Shown here: positions 41,839 through 51,312 of the stretch, in pieces | Layout: each line of letters starts with the position of its first letter | Position numbering within the stretch: the stretch's first letter is position 1 | Origin: JARYMI01 sp037444845 | GTDB taxonomy: Bacteria; Acidobacteriota; Aminicenantia; Aminicenantales; UBA8522 | NCBI GenBank assembly: GCA_037444845.1 | Contig: JBBILQ010000004.1 | Location: forward strand, 13,668-77,667 | Length of the DNA stretch: 64,000 nt | Direction of reading: 5' to 3' | The notes under the pieces: model-generated | Told to the model about the DNA's origin: nothing | Databases searched by the model: none | Seen by the model: the letters and a program-made list of their open reading frames with translations, nothing else | Position numbers and translations under genes: made by a program

Positions 41839-42714
41839 CTAAATCACATGTTTTGTGTATTTTTTGATCAGGCTTCTGGCCAGCAGGCTGACGAGCAGGA
41901 TGATCCCAGTCAGCAAGGCCGCCGAGGCGTAGGCTCTGGCCTGGACCTCGGGGAAGGGCGTGCCCAATTGGAAGAAAATGGCCAGAGGCAGCGTCGCCGC
42001 CGGCTGGAATAAGGAGGTAGGAAGACGGTCGGTGAAACCGGCGGTGAACAGGACTGAGGCGGCATCGCCGATGCCGCGGCCAAAAGCGATCAAGATGGCG
42101 GTCAAGATGCCGGGAAGGCTCTGTCTGACTACGACCTTCAGGGCCGTTTCCAGCTTGGTCGCGCCCAGGGAATAAGATGCCTCCAGGAGCTCGGAGGGCA
42201 TAAGACGAATGACTTCATCCATTGCCCGGCTCATGATCGGCAGCTCAAGAAGCGCCACGATGACGATTCCTGCCAGGAGAGAGGCTCTCATTCCCATAAA
42301 AACCATGAGAATAAACCCAAAGGCCCCGTAGACAATCGAGGGAACCCCCCACAGGACGTCGAATGAAAACCTTGTCCAGGTTGCCAGCCGGGAAGTCTTT
42401 CTGGCATACACGTTGATAAAGAGGACGATCGGAAGGCTGAAAACGACGGCCAAGAGAGTCGCTCCAGAAGCAATGTAAAGGGAGCCGACGATGGCATTGA
42501 GAATTCCTCCCTCTCTCCCCAGATAATAGCCGCCCTTGGGTGTCTCGGTGATCATGGATAGGCTCAAGGCCGGCAGCCCTTTCCAGAGAATCGCACCCAC
42601 AATCAACCCCAGGCAGGCGATGACGATCGAGATAGACGTGACCATCAATACGCGGAAAAAATTTTCCTCGACCTTCCTCCGGCGGAGGTTGCGCAGGGCC
42701 TGCGGCTTTCTCAT
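41839..42714 (-). CDS. pstA: Phosphate ABC transporter permease PstA
   Basis: The 291-residue membrane protein has about six hydrophobic segments and the permease loop EASYSLGATKLETALKVV. A cytoplasmic basic N-terminus precedes the first helix. It pairs with PstC, whose stop it overlaps by four bases. Confidence 0.92.
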   Translation of the reverse strand: MRKPQALRNLRRRKVEENFFRVLMVTSISIVIACLGLIVGAILWKGLPALSLSMITETPKGGYYLGREGGILNAIVGSLYIASGATLLAVVFSLPIVLFINVYARKTSRLATWTRFSFDVLWGVPSIVYGAFGFILMVFMGMRASLLAGIVIVALLELPIMSRAMDEVIRLMPSELLEASYSLGATKLETALKVVVRQSLPGILTAILIAFGRGIGDAASVLFTAGFTDRLPTSLFQPAATLPLAIFFQLGTPFPEVQARAYASAALLTGIILLVSLLARSLIKKYTKHVI

Positions 42715-43592
42715 CCTGATTTCCTTTCGACTCTGACCAGTATAATCCTGGCCAGGACGTTGAAGGCCAGGACGATGACCAGGAGGACTCCGGCCGCCAG
42801 CATGAGCGCTGAATCATAAAGCGGCACAGACATCATTTCCCCGTAGTTATTGGCGATCAGGGCCGGCAGAGGATAGCCTGCATCAAAGACTGACCGGGGC
42901 ACTTTAGGGACGTTGCCGACGACCATCAACACAGCCATGGTCTCACCGAGGGCCCGTGACAGGCCCAAAACGACGGCGGCAATAATGCCCTGCAACCCCT
43001 TTTTCAAAACGACATGCTTGACGGTTTCCCATTTGGTGGCGCCCAAGGAAAGCGATGCCTCTCTCAGCTCGTAAGGGATGGAGGAAATGACTTCAAGGGA
43101 AACGTAGATGATCGTGGGAAAGATCATGATGGCCAGGACCAATCCGCCGGCCAGGATGCTGTAGCCGCTGGAGGCACCGCCGAAAAAAGGAGCAATTCGG
43201 GCGACAAGAGGCACGATCAAGAGGACGCCCCAGACACCATAGACGACCGATGGAAGACCAGCCAGCACGTCGATCATCGGCCGGATGAATTCCCGGACAG
43301 GCCGAGAAGCGTATTCGGAAAGATAGATCGAGGCAAAGAGAGAAATCGGCACGGCGATGATCAAAGCGACTGCGGTGACCCACAAAGTTCCCATGATGAA
43401 AGGAAAGAACCCAAAATCTCCGCGGCCAGGAGCCCAGGAAGAAGAGAACAGCAAGGAAAAGAGAGGCTTCTCTGCCAAGATAGGCCGGCCGCGAAGGTAC
43501 AGACCGAAGATTATCAGGAAGACAACGAGGCCCGGGAAGAAGCTCAAAAAAAGCATTACCTTTGAAGCGAGCGCGTCTTTCAGCAGCCTCAC
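42711..43592 (-). CDS. pstC: Phosphate ABC transporter permease PstC
   Basis: The 293-residue membrane protein has six or more hydrophobic segments and the EAA-like loop REASLSLGATKWETVKHVV. It starts 9 bases after pstS and overlaps pstA. Length is normal for PstC. Confidence 0.92.
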   Translation of the reverse strand: MRLLKDALASKVMLFLSFFPGLVVFLIIFGLYLRGRPILAEKPLFSLLFSSSWAPGRGDFGFFPFIMGTLWVTAVALIIAVPISLFASIYLSEYASRPVREFIRPMIDVLAGLPSVVYGVWGVLLIVPLVARIAPFFGGASSGYSILAGGLVLAIMIFPTIIYVSLEVISSIPYELREASLSLGATKWETVKHVVLKKGLQGIIAAVVLGLSRALGETMAVLMVVGNVPKVPRSVFDAGYPLPALIANNYGEMMSVPLYDSALMLAAGVLLVIVLAFNVLARIILVRVERKSG

Positions 43593-43601
43593 GTTGTCCC
43601 C

Positions 43602-44561
43602 TTAGCGAAAGCCGATTTTTCTAAAGCTTTCGGCCAATTTTTCCGGACTCAACTCAATATAGCCAGTTTCGGCAACATACTGCTGGCCGTCTCCCAGGAT
43701 CCATGTCAGGAACCTGACCAAAAGGGGATTTTCTGGCTTTCCCTTGGTCACCAGGTAAAGGTCGCGGGCTGGAGGAGAAGGATATGCTCCCCGGGCAATG
43801 GCCTGCGTGACGGCATCCCGGTTCGCGTAGAAATCTTCCTCCTCATCAACCTGGCGGTTCCCGTTAAGGTCAATCGGCAGAACGGCTATTCCCAGGACAG
43901 GTTTTTTTGTCTTGGCATCGTAAGCGTAGTTGATGTTGTTGAAACCTATCCCCAAGGAGTCGCGGCGGACAGCCTCAGCCAGTCCCGGGTCACCATAGAC
44001 GCCAACTCCTTCGAGGTCCTCTTGCCTCTTCCCCAGGAATGCCGCCCAGGTCTCGGCAGCTCCGCACGCATCCGACCGGGTGTAGACATGAAGCGGAGCT
44101 TTTTCGTCGCTTCCCAGGAGATGGCCCCAGGTTGTCGCCTCTCTGGTGATCCAGACCATGACGCACATTTCCTTGGTCACGCCTTTCTCGAGAACCTGAC
44201 GCCGGAATGGATTTTTCTCGCTGATCGTCGGGACGACGGCGTCCTTGCAGACGGCGATGGCCCAGGCTCCTTTCTCGACTTCGGCGGGATGAATGTCCCG
44301 CGAGACCATCCCCACATCGACGAGGCCGGCCAGGACGTCTGCAATTCCCTTGCCCGCTCCTCCGGCCTGGACATCGATGCGCACCCGAGGATAGATTTTC
44401 TTAAACTCTTCTGCCCACCTGAGGGCCATGGGGTAGAGGGCCCAGGCGCCCGAGATCGTCAGGCTTCCCTGCAGGCCTTTTTCCGCCGGCAAAGGTCGAG
44501 AGATGATGACGACCGTGATGGCGATCGTCATGAGGCCGCTCGCGACTTTGTTCGCCCTCAT
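43602..44561 (-). CDS. pstS: Periplasmic phosphate-binding protein PstS
   Basis: The 319-residue protein has an N-terminal signal segment (about 1-26), then GSLTISGAWALYPMALRWAEEF and QAGGAGKGIADVLAGLVDVGMVSRDI, the PstS phosphate-binding pattern. It captures phosphate for PstCAB. No Pho box was recognised upstream. Confidence 0.9.
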   Translation of the reverse strand: MRANKVASGLMTIAITVVIISRPLPAEKGLQGSLTISGAWALYPMALRWAEEFKKIYPRVRIDVQAGGAGKGIADVLAGLVDVGMVSRDIHPAEVEKGAWAIAVCKDAVVPTISEKNPFRRQVLEKGVTKEMCVMVWITREATTWGHLLGSDEKAPLHVYTRSDACGAAETWAAFLGKRQEDLEGVGVYGDPGLAEAVRRDSLGIGFNNINYAYDAKTKKPVLGIAVLPIDLNGNRQVDEEEDFYANRDAVTQAIARGAYPSPPARDLYLVTKGKPENPLLVRFLTWILGDGQQYVAETGYIELSPEKLAESFRKIGFR

Positions 44562-44598
44562 CTTTCTCCGCTATCAATATTAATATAAACGCATTAAG

Positions 44599-44759
44599 TG
44601 TCATTGCGAGGAACGCAGTGACGAAGCAATCCGACGCAGTCGCCGCGAGCGCAGCGTGGCGGTCTCATGCCTATTTCGCACTTGATGAGATCCCTCGCCA
44701 TGCTCGGGACGGCCCAAAGGGCCGGATTGCTTCGCTCCCGCCGGTCGCTCGCAATGACC
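44599..44759. repeat. Repeat family B, long copy
   Basis: The 161-base region starts TGTCATTGCGAGG and ends with CTCGCAATGACC. GAAGCAATCC and GGATTGCTTC form an inner inverted pair. Repeats of this type are widespread in bacteria. The rest of the gap (44760-44844) is AT-rich and shows no gene. Confidence 0.7.
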
Positions 44760-44844
44760 ATGTAATATTATTAATTACGTTTGTATTAATACGATATAAT
44801 CGATAGACAAACTAAACTATAAATAAAAAAAATATAGATCAGCG

Positions 44845-45285
44845 TTAATTCCTTCTCCGGCCTGGCTTGGCGGCCCTCGCTTTGCTCGCCAGGTCGGCGA
44901 AGGTCGTCCTTTCCATGATCTCCGCCACGGCGTCCCGGACGTCCTTCCACAGCCATCTCAGGGTGCAGGTGGCCTCGTGCGGGCAGACTTCGTGCGCCGT
45001 CACGCTGACGCAGTCGATGGGCGCGAGCGGCCCGTCCATGACCCGGATGACCTCGGCGACGTTAATCTCGGCAGGCGGCTTGGAAAGCGTATAGCCGCCG
45101 TTCGGACCCTTGCGGCTGCGCAGGTAGCCCGCCCTCTTGAGCTGGAGCAGAATCTGCTCCAGGAACCGCTGCGGGATGTCCTGAGCCTTGGAAATGTCAC
45201 GGATGTGGAGGGGTTTCTTTTCGTAGTGACGGGCTAACTCGAGCATGGCCCGGCTGGCGTATTCGCCTTTCGTAGAAAGCCGCAT
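44845..45285 (-). CDS. Rrf2/IscR-family transcriptional regulator
   Basis: The 146-residue protein has the Rrf2 winged helix-turn-helix start MRLSTKGEYASRAMLELA and the recognition segment IPQRFLEQILLQLKRAGY. Three cysteines (DCVS, EVCPHEATC) sit where IscR-type members bind an Fe-S cluster. It may sense Fe-S or redox status. A direct repeat of TCGACTA lies 21 bases before the start codon, a candidate self-binding site. The target genes are unknown. Confidence 0.9.
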   Translation of the reverse strand: MRLSTKGEYASRAMLELARHYEKKPLHIRDISKAQDIPQRFLEQILLQLKRAGYLRSRKGPNGGYTLSKPPAEINVAEVIRVMDGPLAPIDCVSVTAHEVCPHEATCTLRWLWKDVRDAVAEIMERTTFADLASKARAAKPGRRRN

Positions 45286-45305
45286 GCGCGTCGATCCCTT
45301 TATTG

Positions 45306-45325
45306 TCGACTAATTCAATCGACTA
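45306..45325. promoter_or_regulatory. Direct repeat, candidate Rrf2 operator
   Basis: TCGACTA occurs at 45306-45312 and 45319-45325, 13 bases apart start to start, just upstream of the rrf2-type gene and between it and the divergent peptidase gene. Confidence 0.4.
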
Positions 45326-45502
45326 TATCAACTTATCACGTCTGCAACCTGCTGTCAAGCCATTTTATTGCAAAGCCGCCCTTTCGGGCGACTTGTGGCC
45401 GGACAGTGTTTTATAATATCATCCTTGTTCAGAAGTTCCCCGGGCGAGATGAGCCAGGGGATCTTAGGCCAAAACAAAACCTGTAGAGGAGGAGAAATAT
45501 TC

Positions 45503-47692
45503 ATGTTTAAACAAAAACGAGCCTTTATAATCCGCTTCATTCTGTTTCTCTTTCTTGCCAACTTGGCTTTGGGCCAGCCTCACGTTCCGGCGAAAAGAAT
45601 CACCTTTGAACAGGCCTATTTGAACAAGGAGCCCCGCCTGCTCGTAAGACTCCCGCGCGCGACCTGGCTCGATGACGAAAATTATCTCCTCCGAGAGACA
45701 GACGATAGGGATAAAACCAGGCGCTTATTCAAAGTGTCTGTCCGGACAGGAGAAAAAACTCTCTTCCTGGATGTCATCGCGCTCGAAAAACGCCTTCCCA
45801 AGGGCATGGTTGCCAGGGAACACGTGGCTGCCACGCCAGATTTTTCGATCCTTGTGTATTCTTATGAGAATGATCTCTACTGTTATGTTCAACCTGCCGA
45901 GAAACTCAAACGGCTGACCGCCACGCCGGCTGAAGAGGAAAAGAATCCCCGTTTCTCCCCCGACGGAAAATACTTAGCCTACACCCGTTCGAACAACCTT
46001 TTTGCCTGTGAGCTCGAAACGGGGCTCGAACACCAGCTCACGTCAGATGGATCTGAGACGATTGCCAACGGCTGGGCCTCCTGGGTTTACTACGAAGAAA
46101 TCCTGGGCCGGATTTCTCGGTATGCAGCCTTCTGGTGGTCTCCAGACAGCCGAAAGATCGCCTTCCTGCGCTTCGACGACAGCCCGGTCCCGACGTTTCC
46201 CATTTTCCACGCTAAAGGCGTTCACGGCGAGCTCGAAATCCAGAGGTATCCCAAGTCAGGCGATCCCAACCCGCGGGTGAAGTTAGGCGTGGCCAGCCTG
46301 CCTGACGGCAACATTGTCTGGGTCGATATCGATGACAGGGCGGACCATTACATCGCCTGGCCGCTCTGGCTTCCCGGAGGCTCCGGGCTGACTTTCCAGT
46401 GGATGAACCGCGGCCAGGACAACATCAAGATCTACGCCATGGACCTCAAGACCGGCGGAAAAGAAGAAATCTTCGACGAAAAACAGCCCTCATGGGTCGA
46501 GTTTTTCGAGGACCTCTATTTTTTCAAAGACGGGAGCGGTTTTCTCCTCCGGAGCGACGTCGACGGGTGGCGGCATCTCTACCATTACGACCTCCAGGGG
46601 AAGCTTATCCGTCGCCTGACCGAGGGCCCCTGGCAGGTAGAGAGCATCAACCTTGTTGACGAAAAAAACAGGCGGGTTTATTTCACTGGCCGGAAGGAGA
46701 AAACAACGGAAACTCATCTTTTCAAGGTCGGGCTCGACGGCCAGGGCCTCGAGCAGCTCACCCGCGAGCCCGGAACCCATCGCAGCCAGGTCTCGCCGGG
46801 CGGCAGCTATTTCCTGGATTCTTTCTCGAGCGTCGATTCTCCCACGCGGCTGGACCTCTTCCGCAGCGACGGGACCGAGCTCAAAACTATCGAACTGAGC
46901 GAAACGCCGGAAATGAAGGAATACACGCTGGCAAAAAAAGAGCTCTTCACCATCCCCACCGAAGACGGCTTCGAGCTTCCTGCTTACTGGCTTCTTCCGC
47001 CGGGTTTTGACCCGGCCAAAAAATACCCCGTGCTTTTTACGATTTACAGCGGGCCGGGATCGGCCACCGTCTCCAATTCCTATCCGCCTTTATCCTCTTT
47101 GTTCCTGGCCCAGGAGGGGATCATCGTCATGAGCGTTGACCACCGAGGCTCGGGCCATTTCGGGAAAAAGGGCATGGCCCTGATGCACCGGAATCTGGGC
47201 AAGTGGGAAATGCACGACCTTATCGAAGCGGCCAAATGGATCCGCCAGAAGCCTTTTGTGGACAGCCAAAGGATCGGCATCACGGGAGGGAGCTACGGCG
47301 GCTACACGACCTGCTTGGCCCTGACCTACGGCGCCGACTACTTCACTCACGGGTTCGCGAGCGCTTCAGTCACAGACTGGAAGCTCTACGACACGGTCTA
47401 CACCGAGCGCTACATGGACAGGCCGGAGGAGAATGAAGATGGGTACAGGTTCGGGTCGGTCATGACCCATGCGGGAAAGCTCAAGGGCGTTCTTTTCCTC
47501 GAGCACGGGGCCACTGATGACAACGTCCACATGCAGAACACCATCCAGCTCATCGATGCCCTGATGGACTTAGACAAAATGTTTGAATTCATGCTGTACC
47601 CCGGCCAACGCCACGGGTTCATCGGCAAGAAACGGGAAAACTCAAACCGCCGGTCCGTCAATTTCTGGCTCAAACACCTCCTCAATCGTTGA
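45503..47692 (+). CDS. Secreted dipeptidyl-peptidase IV-like serine peptidase (S9B)
   Basis: The 729-residue protein starts at the ATG at 45503, after GGAGGAG, with a signal peptide (MFKQKRAF then a hydrophobic run to about residue 24). A beta-propeller region (about 40-460) is followed by an alpha/beta hydrolase domain. The catalytic Ser lies in GGSYGGY, the Asp in HGATDDNVH and the His in GQRHGF. DPP-IV enzymes remove dipeptides from peptide N-termini. This supports peptide use as a carbon source together with the NAD-GDH. Confidence 0.92.
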   Translation: MFKQKRAFIIRFILFLFLANLALGQPHVPAKRITFEQAYLNKEPRLLVRLPRATWLDDENYLLRETDDRDKTRRLFKVSVRTGEKTLFLDVIALEKRLPKGMVAREHVAATPDFSILVYSYENDLYCYVQPAEKLKRLTATPAEEEKNPRFSPDGKYLAYTRSNNLFACELETGLEHQLTSDGSETIANGWASWVYYEEILGRISRYAAFWWSPDSRKIAFLRFDDSPVPTFPIFHAKGVHGELEIQRYPKSGDPNPRVKLGVASLPDGNIVWVDIDDRADHYIAWPLWLPGGSGLTFQWMNRGQDNIKIYAMDLKTGGKEEIFDEKQPSWVEFFEDLYFFKDGSGFLLRSDVDGWRHLYHYDLQGKLIRRLTEGPWQVESINLVDEKNRRVYFTGRKEKTTETHLFKVGLDGQGLEQLTREPGTHRSQVSPGGSYFLDSFSSVDSPTRLDLFRSDGTELKTIELSETPEMKEYTLAKKELFTIPTEDGFELPAYWLLPPGFDPAKKYPVLFTIYSGPGSATVSNSYPPLSSLFLAQEGIIVMSVDHRGSGHFGKKGMALMHRNLGKWEMHDLIEAAKWIRQKPFVDSQRIGITGGSYGGYTTCLALTYGADYFTHGFASASVTDWKLYDTVYTERYMDRPEENEDGYRFGSVMTHAGKLKGVLFLEHGATDDNVHMQNTIQLIDALMDLDKMFEFMLYPGQRHGFIGKKRENSNRRSVNFWLKHLLNR

Positions 47693-47693
47693 G

Positions 47694-48611
47694 ATGGAAG
47701 GAACAGAGGCTCAATTCATCGACGTCGCCGCCTGTCCGGCCTGCGCCGGGCGGAGCTTTCATCCCCACAAAAAGGGAACGTACGCGGGCCGGCTGACCCG
47801 GGACGAGATCAAGATCACGGACAGTCAGTACGGCAGAGTATGGGACCTCAGCCTGTGTCTGGACTGCGGCCATATCTTTGCCAACCCGTGTCCTTCTCCG
47901 GACTTTATCTTCTCTCTTTACGGCGAGGTCTGTGACCCAGAGTACGAAGAAGAGGCGGCCGGACGCTCCAGAAATTTTCTCAGGATTCTCGACGCTCTCG
48001 AAAGGATTGTCCCGGAGCGGGGCGCTCTTTTCGATGTCGGCGCGGCCACGGGCATCCTGCTCGACATCGCCCGCAGCCGCGGCTGGCAGCCGGACGGCAT
48101 AGAGCCAAGCTCCTGGGCCGTCAGAATCGCAGCGGAGAAATATGGCTTGGCCTTGCAGCACGGCCCCTTTGAAACGGCCCGCCTCAAGGAGAACGCTTAC
48201 GCGGCCGTGCTGATGGTTGATTTCATCGAGCACACGCCTTTGCCCCGCGAGGCGATCGTCCGGGCGCAGCGAATTTTGCGGCCAGCCGGAATCTTAGTTT
48301 TGGTGACGCCGGACATCCGCAGCCCGGCCGCAAAAATCGCTGGCCGGAGGTGGTGGCATCTCCGCCCGGCTCACCTTGCTTTTTTCTCCCGCGCCTCTCT
48401 CCAGGCCCTGCTCAGCCGGGCCAGCTTCACGATCATCGAGGAGAGGCGGTATGCCTGGACCTTTAGCGCCCACTACCTGCTTTCCAGGAGAAGCCTGACG
48501 CGTGTTCTGCTCAAAAATTCAGCTATGGCTTCTTTTTTCAAACGAATTCCGATAAAATTGGCCCTCGGCGACTCGTTTGAAATATATGCCCGAAAGGACA
48601 GAAACGCATGA
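47694..48611 (+). CDS. SAM-dependent methyltransferase with zinc-ribbon N-terminus
   Basis: The 305-residue protein starts at the ATG at 47694, two bases after the peptidase stop. The N-terminus has CPAC and, about 40 residues on, CLDCG, a putative zinc site. Residues about 105-220 hold a class I methyltransferase fold: ALFDVGAATGILLDIA (motif I), MVDFIEHTP and RPAGILVLVTPD. Such proteins often act on sugars or lipid-linked molecules. The next gene, overlapping by four bases, is a UbiA prenyltransferase, so a lipid or polyprenyl modification pathway is possible (inference). Confidence 0.85.
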   Translation: MEGTEAQFIDVAACPACAGRSFHPHKKGTYAGRLTRDEIKITDSQYGRVWDLSLCLDCGHIFANPCPSPDFIFSLYGEVCDPEYEEEAAGRSRNFLRILDALERIVPERGALFDVGAATGILLDIARSRGWQPDGIEPSSWAVRIAAEKYGLALQHGPFETARLKENAYAAVLMVDFIEHTPLPREAIVRAQRILRPAGILVLVTPDIRSPAAKIAGRRWWHLRPAHLAFFSRASLQALLSRASFTIIEERRYAWTFSAHYLLSRRSLTRVLLKNSAMASFFKRIPIKLALGDSFEIYARKDRNA

Positions 48612-49501
48612 AGGCTTACGTGCGGGCTCTGCGTCTCGAACGATGGCCGCGCAGCACTGCCATCCTTTTGGGGGGCGCCGGCTTCTTTTTCCTCCACCAT
48701 GACATCCTTGAGCCCTTCAGCCTGCCGACGATTCTCTCTCGCCTTCTTTTTTCTTTTCTCCTGACCTGGGGCATATCCACGGCCAACTACGTGATCAACG
48801 AAATCGTCGATGTCCCCTACGACGCTCACCATCCAATCAAGCGACATCGGCCCCTGGTCAAGGGTGAAATCAGCAAAACGTTCTTCATCCTGGTCGGCGT
48901 CGCGCTTTCCTTGACTTGCCTCAGCCTGGCAGCAGCAGCTTTTTCCCGGCCCTTTTTCCTGGCGCTCCTGTCCCTTCTTGCGGCCGGGTTTGTATACAAC
49001 ATCAAGCCCATCAGGACGAAAGACATCCCGTTTCTCGACGCGGTCTCCGAATCAGCCAACAACCCCATCCGTTTCCTCATCGGCTGGTATGCGTTCTCTC
49101 CTTCCCAGCTTTTCCCCCCCCTGAGCTTGCTCATCTCGTGGTGGTCGTTCGGGGCTTTCCTGATGGAGGCCAAAAGGTTGTCAGAATTCAGGCTGCTCAA
49201 AGAAAACGCCGCCAACTACAGGGCTTCTCACAAGAAATACACCCGGACGTCTCTCCTCGCCGGCATGGCAGCGAGCGCCGTCCTCTTCATGGCAAGCTAC
49301 GCGCATTTCGCCCTCAGCCAGGGGCTTCCTCTCCTCCTCTATGCCTCGCCCCTCCTCCTTCTCTATCTCTCCCTCTTTTTCCATAAAACTCTTCGCGAAA
49401 AGGAAATCATGGAAGAACCGGAAACTCTGCTCCTCCACCCGCTGATTGCGCTCTTCACTTTAGTGCTCCTCCTCCTCTTTGCCCTGGCCTTCTTTTTGTG
49501 A
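48608..49501 (+). CDS. UbiA-family prenyltransferase (DPPR synthase-like)
   Basis: The 297-residue membrane protein has about eight hydrophobic segments and the UbiA motif N-x3-D-x3-D at Asn64, Asp68 and Asp72 (NEIVDVPYD). A second acidic region is KDIPFLDAVSESANNP. The size and the DVPYDAHHP form resemble decaprenyl-phosphate phosphoribosyltransferases, which make polyprenyl-phosphate ribose, but a quinone or other prenyltransferase is not excluded. Confidence 0.85.
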   Translation: MKAYVRALRLERWPRSTAILLGGAGFFFLHHDILEPFSLPTILSRLLFSFLLTWGISTANYVINEIVDVPYDAHHPIKRHRPLVKGEISKTFFILVGVALSLTCLSLAAAAFSRPFFLALLSLLAAGFVYNIKPIRTKDIPFLDAVSESANNPIRFLIGWYAFSPSQLFPPLSLLISWWSFGAFLMEAKRLSEFRLLKENAANYRASHKKYTRTSLLAGMAASAVLFMASYAHFALSQGLPLLLYASPLLLLYLSLFFHKTLREKEIMEEPETLLLHPLIALFTLVLLLLFALAFFL

Positions 49502-49533
49502 TACAGTAGCAACATGTTTGGGGTTTGACAGGC

Positions 49534-50181
49534 ATGAATATCTTGGAAACGTTGCTCAAACTTCTCCTGGCCATCGCTCTCGGCGGGATTATCGGCCTGG
49601 AAAGAGAGACCAGCCAGAAGCCTGCCGGGTTGAGGACTCATATCCTCATCTGCCTGAGCGCAACCATGATGATGGCCTTTTCCCAGTTCATGCTGGCAGG
49701 CAAAGGAGCGGCAACGAGCGACATGCTGCGCGTCGCGGCTGCCGTCATCATGGGCATGGGGTTTATCGGCGCCGGCACGATCATGCAGGCCCAGGGAAGC
49801 GTCCACGGGCTGACAACGGCTGCAACCCTTTGGGCTGTGACCGGGCTGGGGCTGGTCGTCGGAGCAGGCTACTATGCCGTCGCCGTGGTGTTCTCGGTGC
49901 TGGTCCTGGCGACTCTCGTCCTCTTCCGCCGAGTCGAAGAAACCCACCTCAAGAAAGCCCTTTATCGGTATCACCTCAAGATTAAAGACAGCCCTGATTT
50001 CCTGATCAACCTGAGAAAACTGGTCTTCCATTTAGGGCTCAAGATGGCGGAGTTGAACCTGAAAAAGGAAAGGAACATCTTGGCCATCGCCCTCTCCTTC
50101 GCTGCGTCTGAAGAAAAGGAGAGGGAATTCCACCAGAGCCTCTACGACCTGGCCGATATCCTCGAAATCAAAATTGACTAA
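49534..50181 (+). CDS. MgtC/SapB-family membrane protein
   Basis: The 215-residue protein has an MgtC domain with LLKLLLAIALGGIIGLERE, KPAGLRTH and GMGFIGAGTIMQ, then a C-terminal cytoplasmic regulatory region. The ATG at 49534 is preferred to an in-frame TTG at 49525. The function of this family is Mg2+ or envelope homeostasis, but details vary. It overlaps the next gene by eight bases. Confidence 0.88.
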   Translation: MNILETLLKLLLAIALGGIIGLERETSQKPAGLRTHILICLSATMMMAFSQFMLAGKGAATSDMLRVAAAVIMGMGFIGAGTIMQAQGSVHGLTTAATLWAVTGLGLVVGAGYYAVAVVFSVLVLATLVLFRRVEETHLKKALYRYHLKIKDSPDFLINLRKLVFHLGLKMAELNLKKERNILAIALSFAASEEKEREFHQSLYDLADILEIKID

Positions 50182-50812
50182 AAAGAAGCTCGTTCTGGCC
50201 ACCTCAAACCGGGGCAAATTCAGAGAAATAAAAGAGTATCTGGCCGACCTTCCCGTCCATATCGTTTCCCTCGATGACCTGAGCTCAAGCGAGGAGGTCG
50301 AAGAAAAAGGAAAGACTTTTTTTGAGAATGCCCGCCTGAAAAGCCTGACCTGGAGCCGGAAAGCGGACGGCCTCGTCCTGGCTGAAGACTCGGGCCTTGA
50401 GGTTGAGCACTTGGGCGGAAAGCCCGGCATCTTTTCAGCGCGCTTCTCTGCGCCCCGGCCAACCGACGAAAAGAACATCCGGAAGGTGCTCCAGCTGATG
50501 GCCGGTGTGCCCTGGAACCAGCGCCAGGCCCGGTTTGTCTCTTGCCTGGTCCTGGCTCAAAAAGGAAAGGTCCTAAAGGAAGCGAGGGGCGAGGTCAGAG
50601 GCTTTGTTGCTTTCAAGAAAAAGGGCAACCGGGGATTCGGCTACGACCCGATTTTTTACTACCCTCGCTGGCGGAAGAACTTCGGCGAGCTCGACCCCCG
50701 GGAGAAAAACAAAGTCAGCCACCGCGGCCGCGCTCTCCGGAAAATGAAAGCTTTTCTCGCCGCCTTTCTGAGCGTGCAAAAAAAGCGAGAAGGACGGGAA
50801 GAAGGGGGCTGA
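50174..50812 (+). CDS. rdgB: RdgB/HAM1-type XTP/dITP pyrophosphatase
   Basis: The 212-residue protein, started by TTG, has KLVLATSNRGKFREI (substrate site), VLAEDSGLEVEHLGGKPGIFSARF and GYDPIFYYPRW. It hydrolyses non-canonical purine nucleoside triphosphates to prevent their incorporation into DNA. The N-terminus is short and complete. The stop lies within the loop of a bidirectional terminator. Confidence 0.92.
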   Translation: MTKKKLVLATSNRGKFREIKEYLADLPVHIVSLDDLSSSEEVEEKGKTFFENARLKSLTWSRKADGLVLAEDSGLEVEHLGGKPGIFSARFSAPRPTDEKNIRKVLQLMAGVPWNQRQARFVSCLVLAQKGKVLKEARGEVRGFVAFKKKGNRGFGYDPIFYYPRWRKNFGELDPREKNKVSHRGRALRKMKAFLAAFLSVQKKREGREEGG

Positions 50813-50823
50813 GCCCCCTTCTT
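50799..50823. terminator. Bidirectional hairpin terminator over the convergent stop codons
   Basis: AAGAAGGGGGC and GCCCCCTTCTT form a perfect 11-base stem with loop TGA. The loop is the rdgB stop codon, and the comEA-like gene ends within the right arm. Confidence 0.75.
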
Positions 50824-51133
50824 ATTTGCCCGTGCTTTCAGCGCCGACAGTGATCAGGTCTTTCAGCTGATTATACGTTTTTTCGCCGATCCCCCTGACC
50901 TTCATGATCTCTTCGATTTTCCTGAAATTCCCGTGCTCCTTCCTGTAGTCGATGATCCTCTGGGCGACCTGCGGCCCGACCCGGGGCAGCTTCTGGAGTT
51001 CACTTAGTGAGGCGGTGTTGATGTTGATTTTCTGTTCACCGCCTTTGGACCCAGCCTGCTGGGCGATGAGAGGAAGGAACGACAGGCCCACGGCCAGGGC
51101 AATGACCAGGGCTACGACCTTTGAGCTTTTCAT
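50822..51133 (-). CDS. Exported ComEA-like helix-hairpin-helix DNA-binding protein
   Basis: The 103-residue protein has a signal or anchor segment (about 6-24) and two helix-hairpin-helix motifs with LQKLPRVGPQVAQRIIDYR and IMKVRGIGEKTYNQLKDL. ININTASLSEL is the ComEA signature. It would bind incoming DNA at the outer face of the inner membrane during natural uptake. dprA is in the same window, though not adjacent. Confidence 0.9.
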   Translation of the reverse strand: MKSSKVVALVIALAVGLSFLPLIAQQAGSKGGEQKININTASLSELQKLPRVGPQVAQRIIDYRKEHGNFRKIEEIMKVRGIGEKTYNQLKDLITVGAESTGK

Positions 51134-51312
51134 GATAACCTCCTTTCGTCTTCCCCTTATGCAAACCGGAGGCCAAAGCCTGGATGTTGTATAGTTACTT
51201 TATTTTCAATGAGATAGAATTTTGTCCGGCTGGCTGATGTCAATGTCCGTTGACTTTTTCTGCCGCCGCGATCAACCGGCGTTGACGCAGGAGTGCGGGA
51301 AGAATCTCCAAA

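Noticed and set aside
45412..45417. TATAAT upstream of the S9B peptidase gene
   Set aside because: No acceptable -35 box was found at 16-18 bases, so it was not listed as a promoter.
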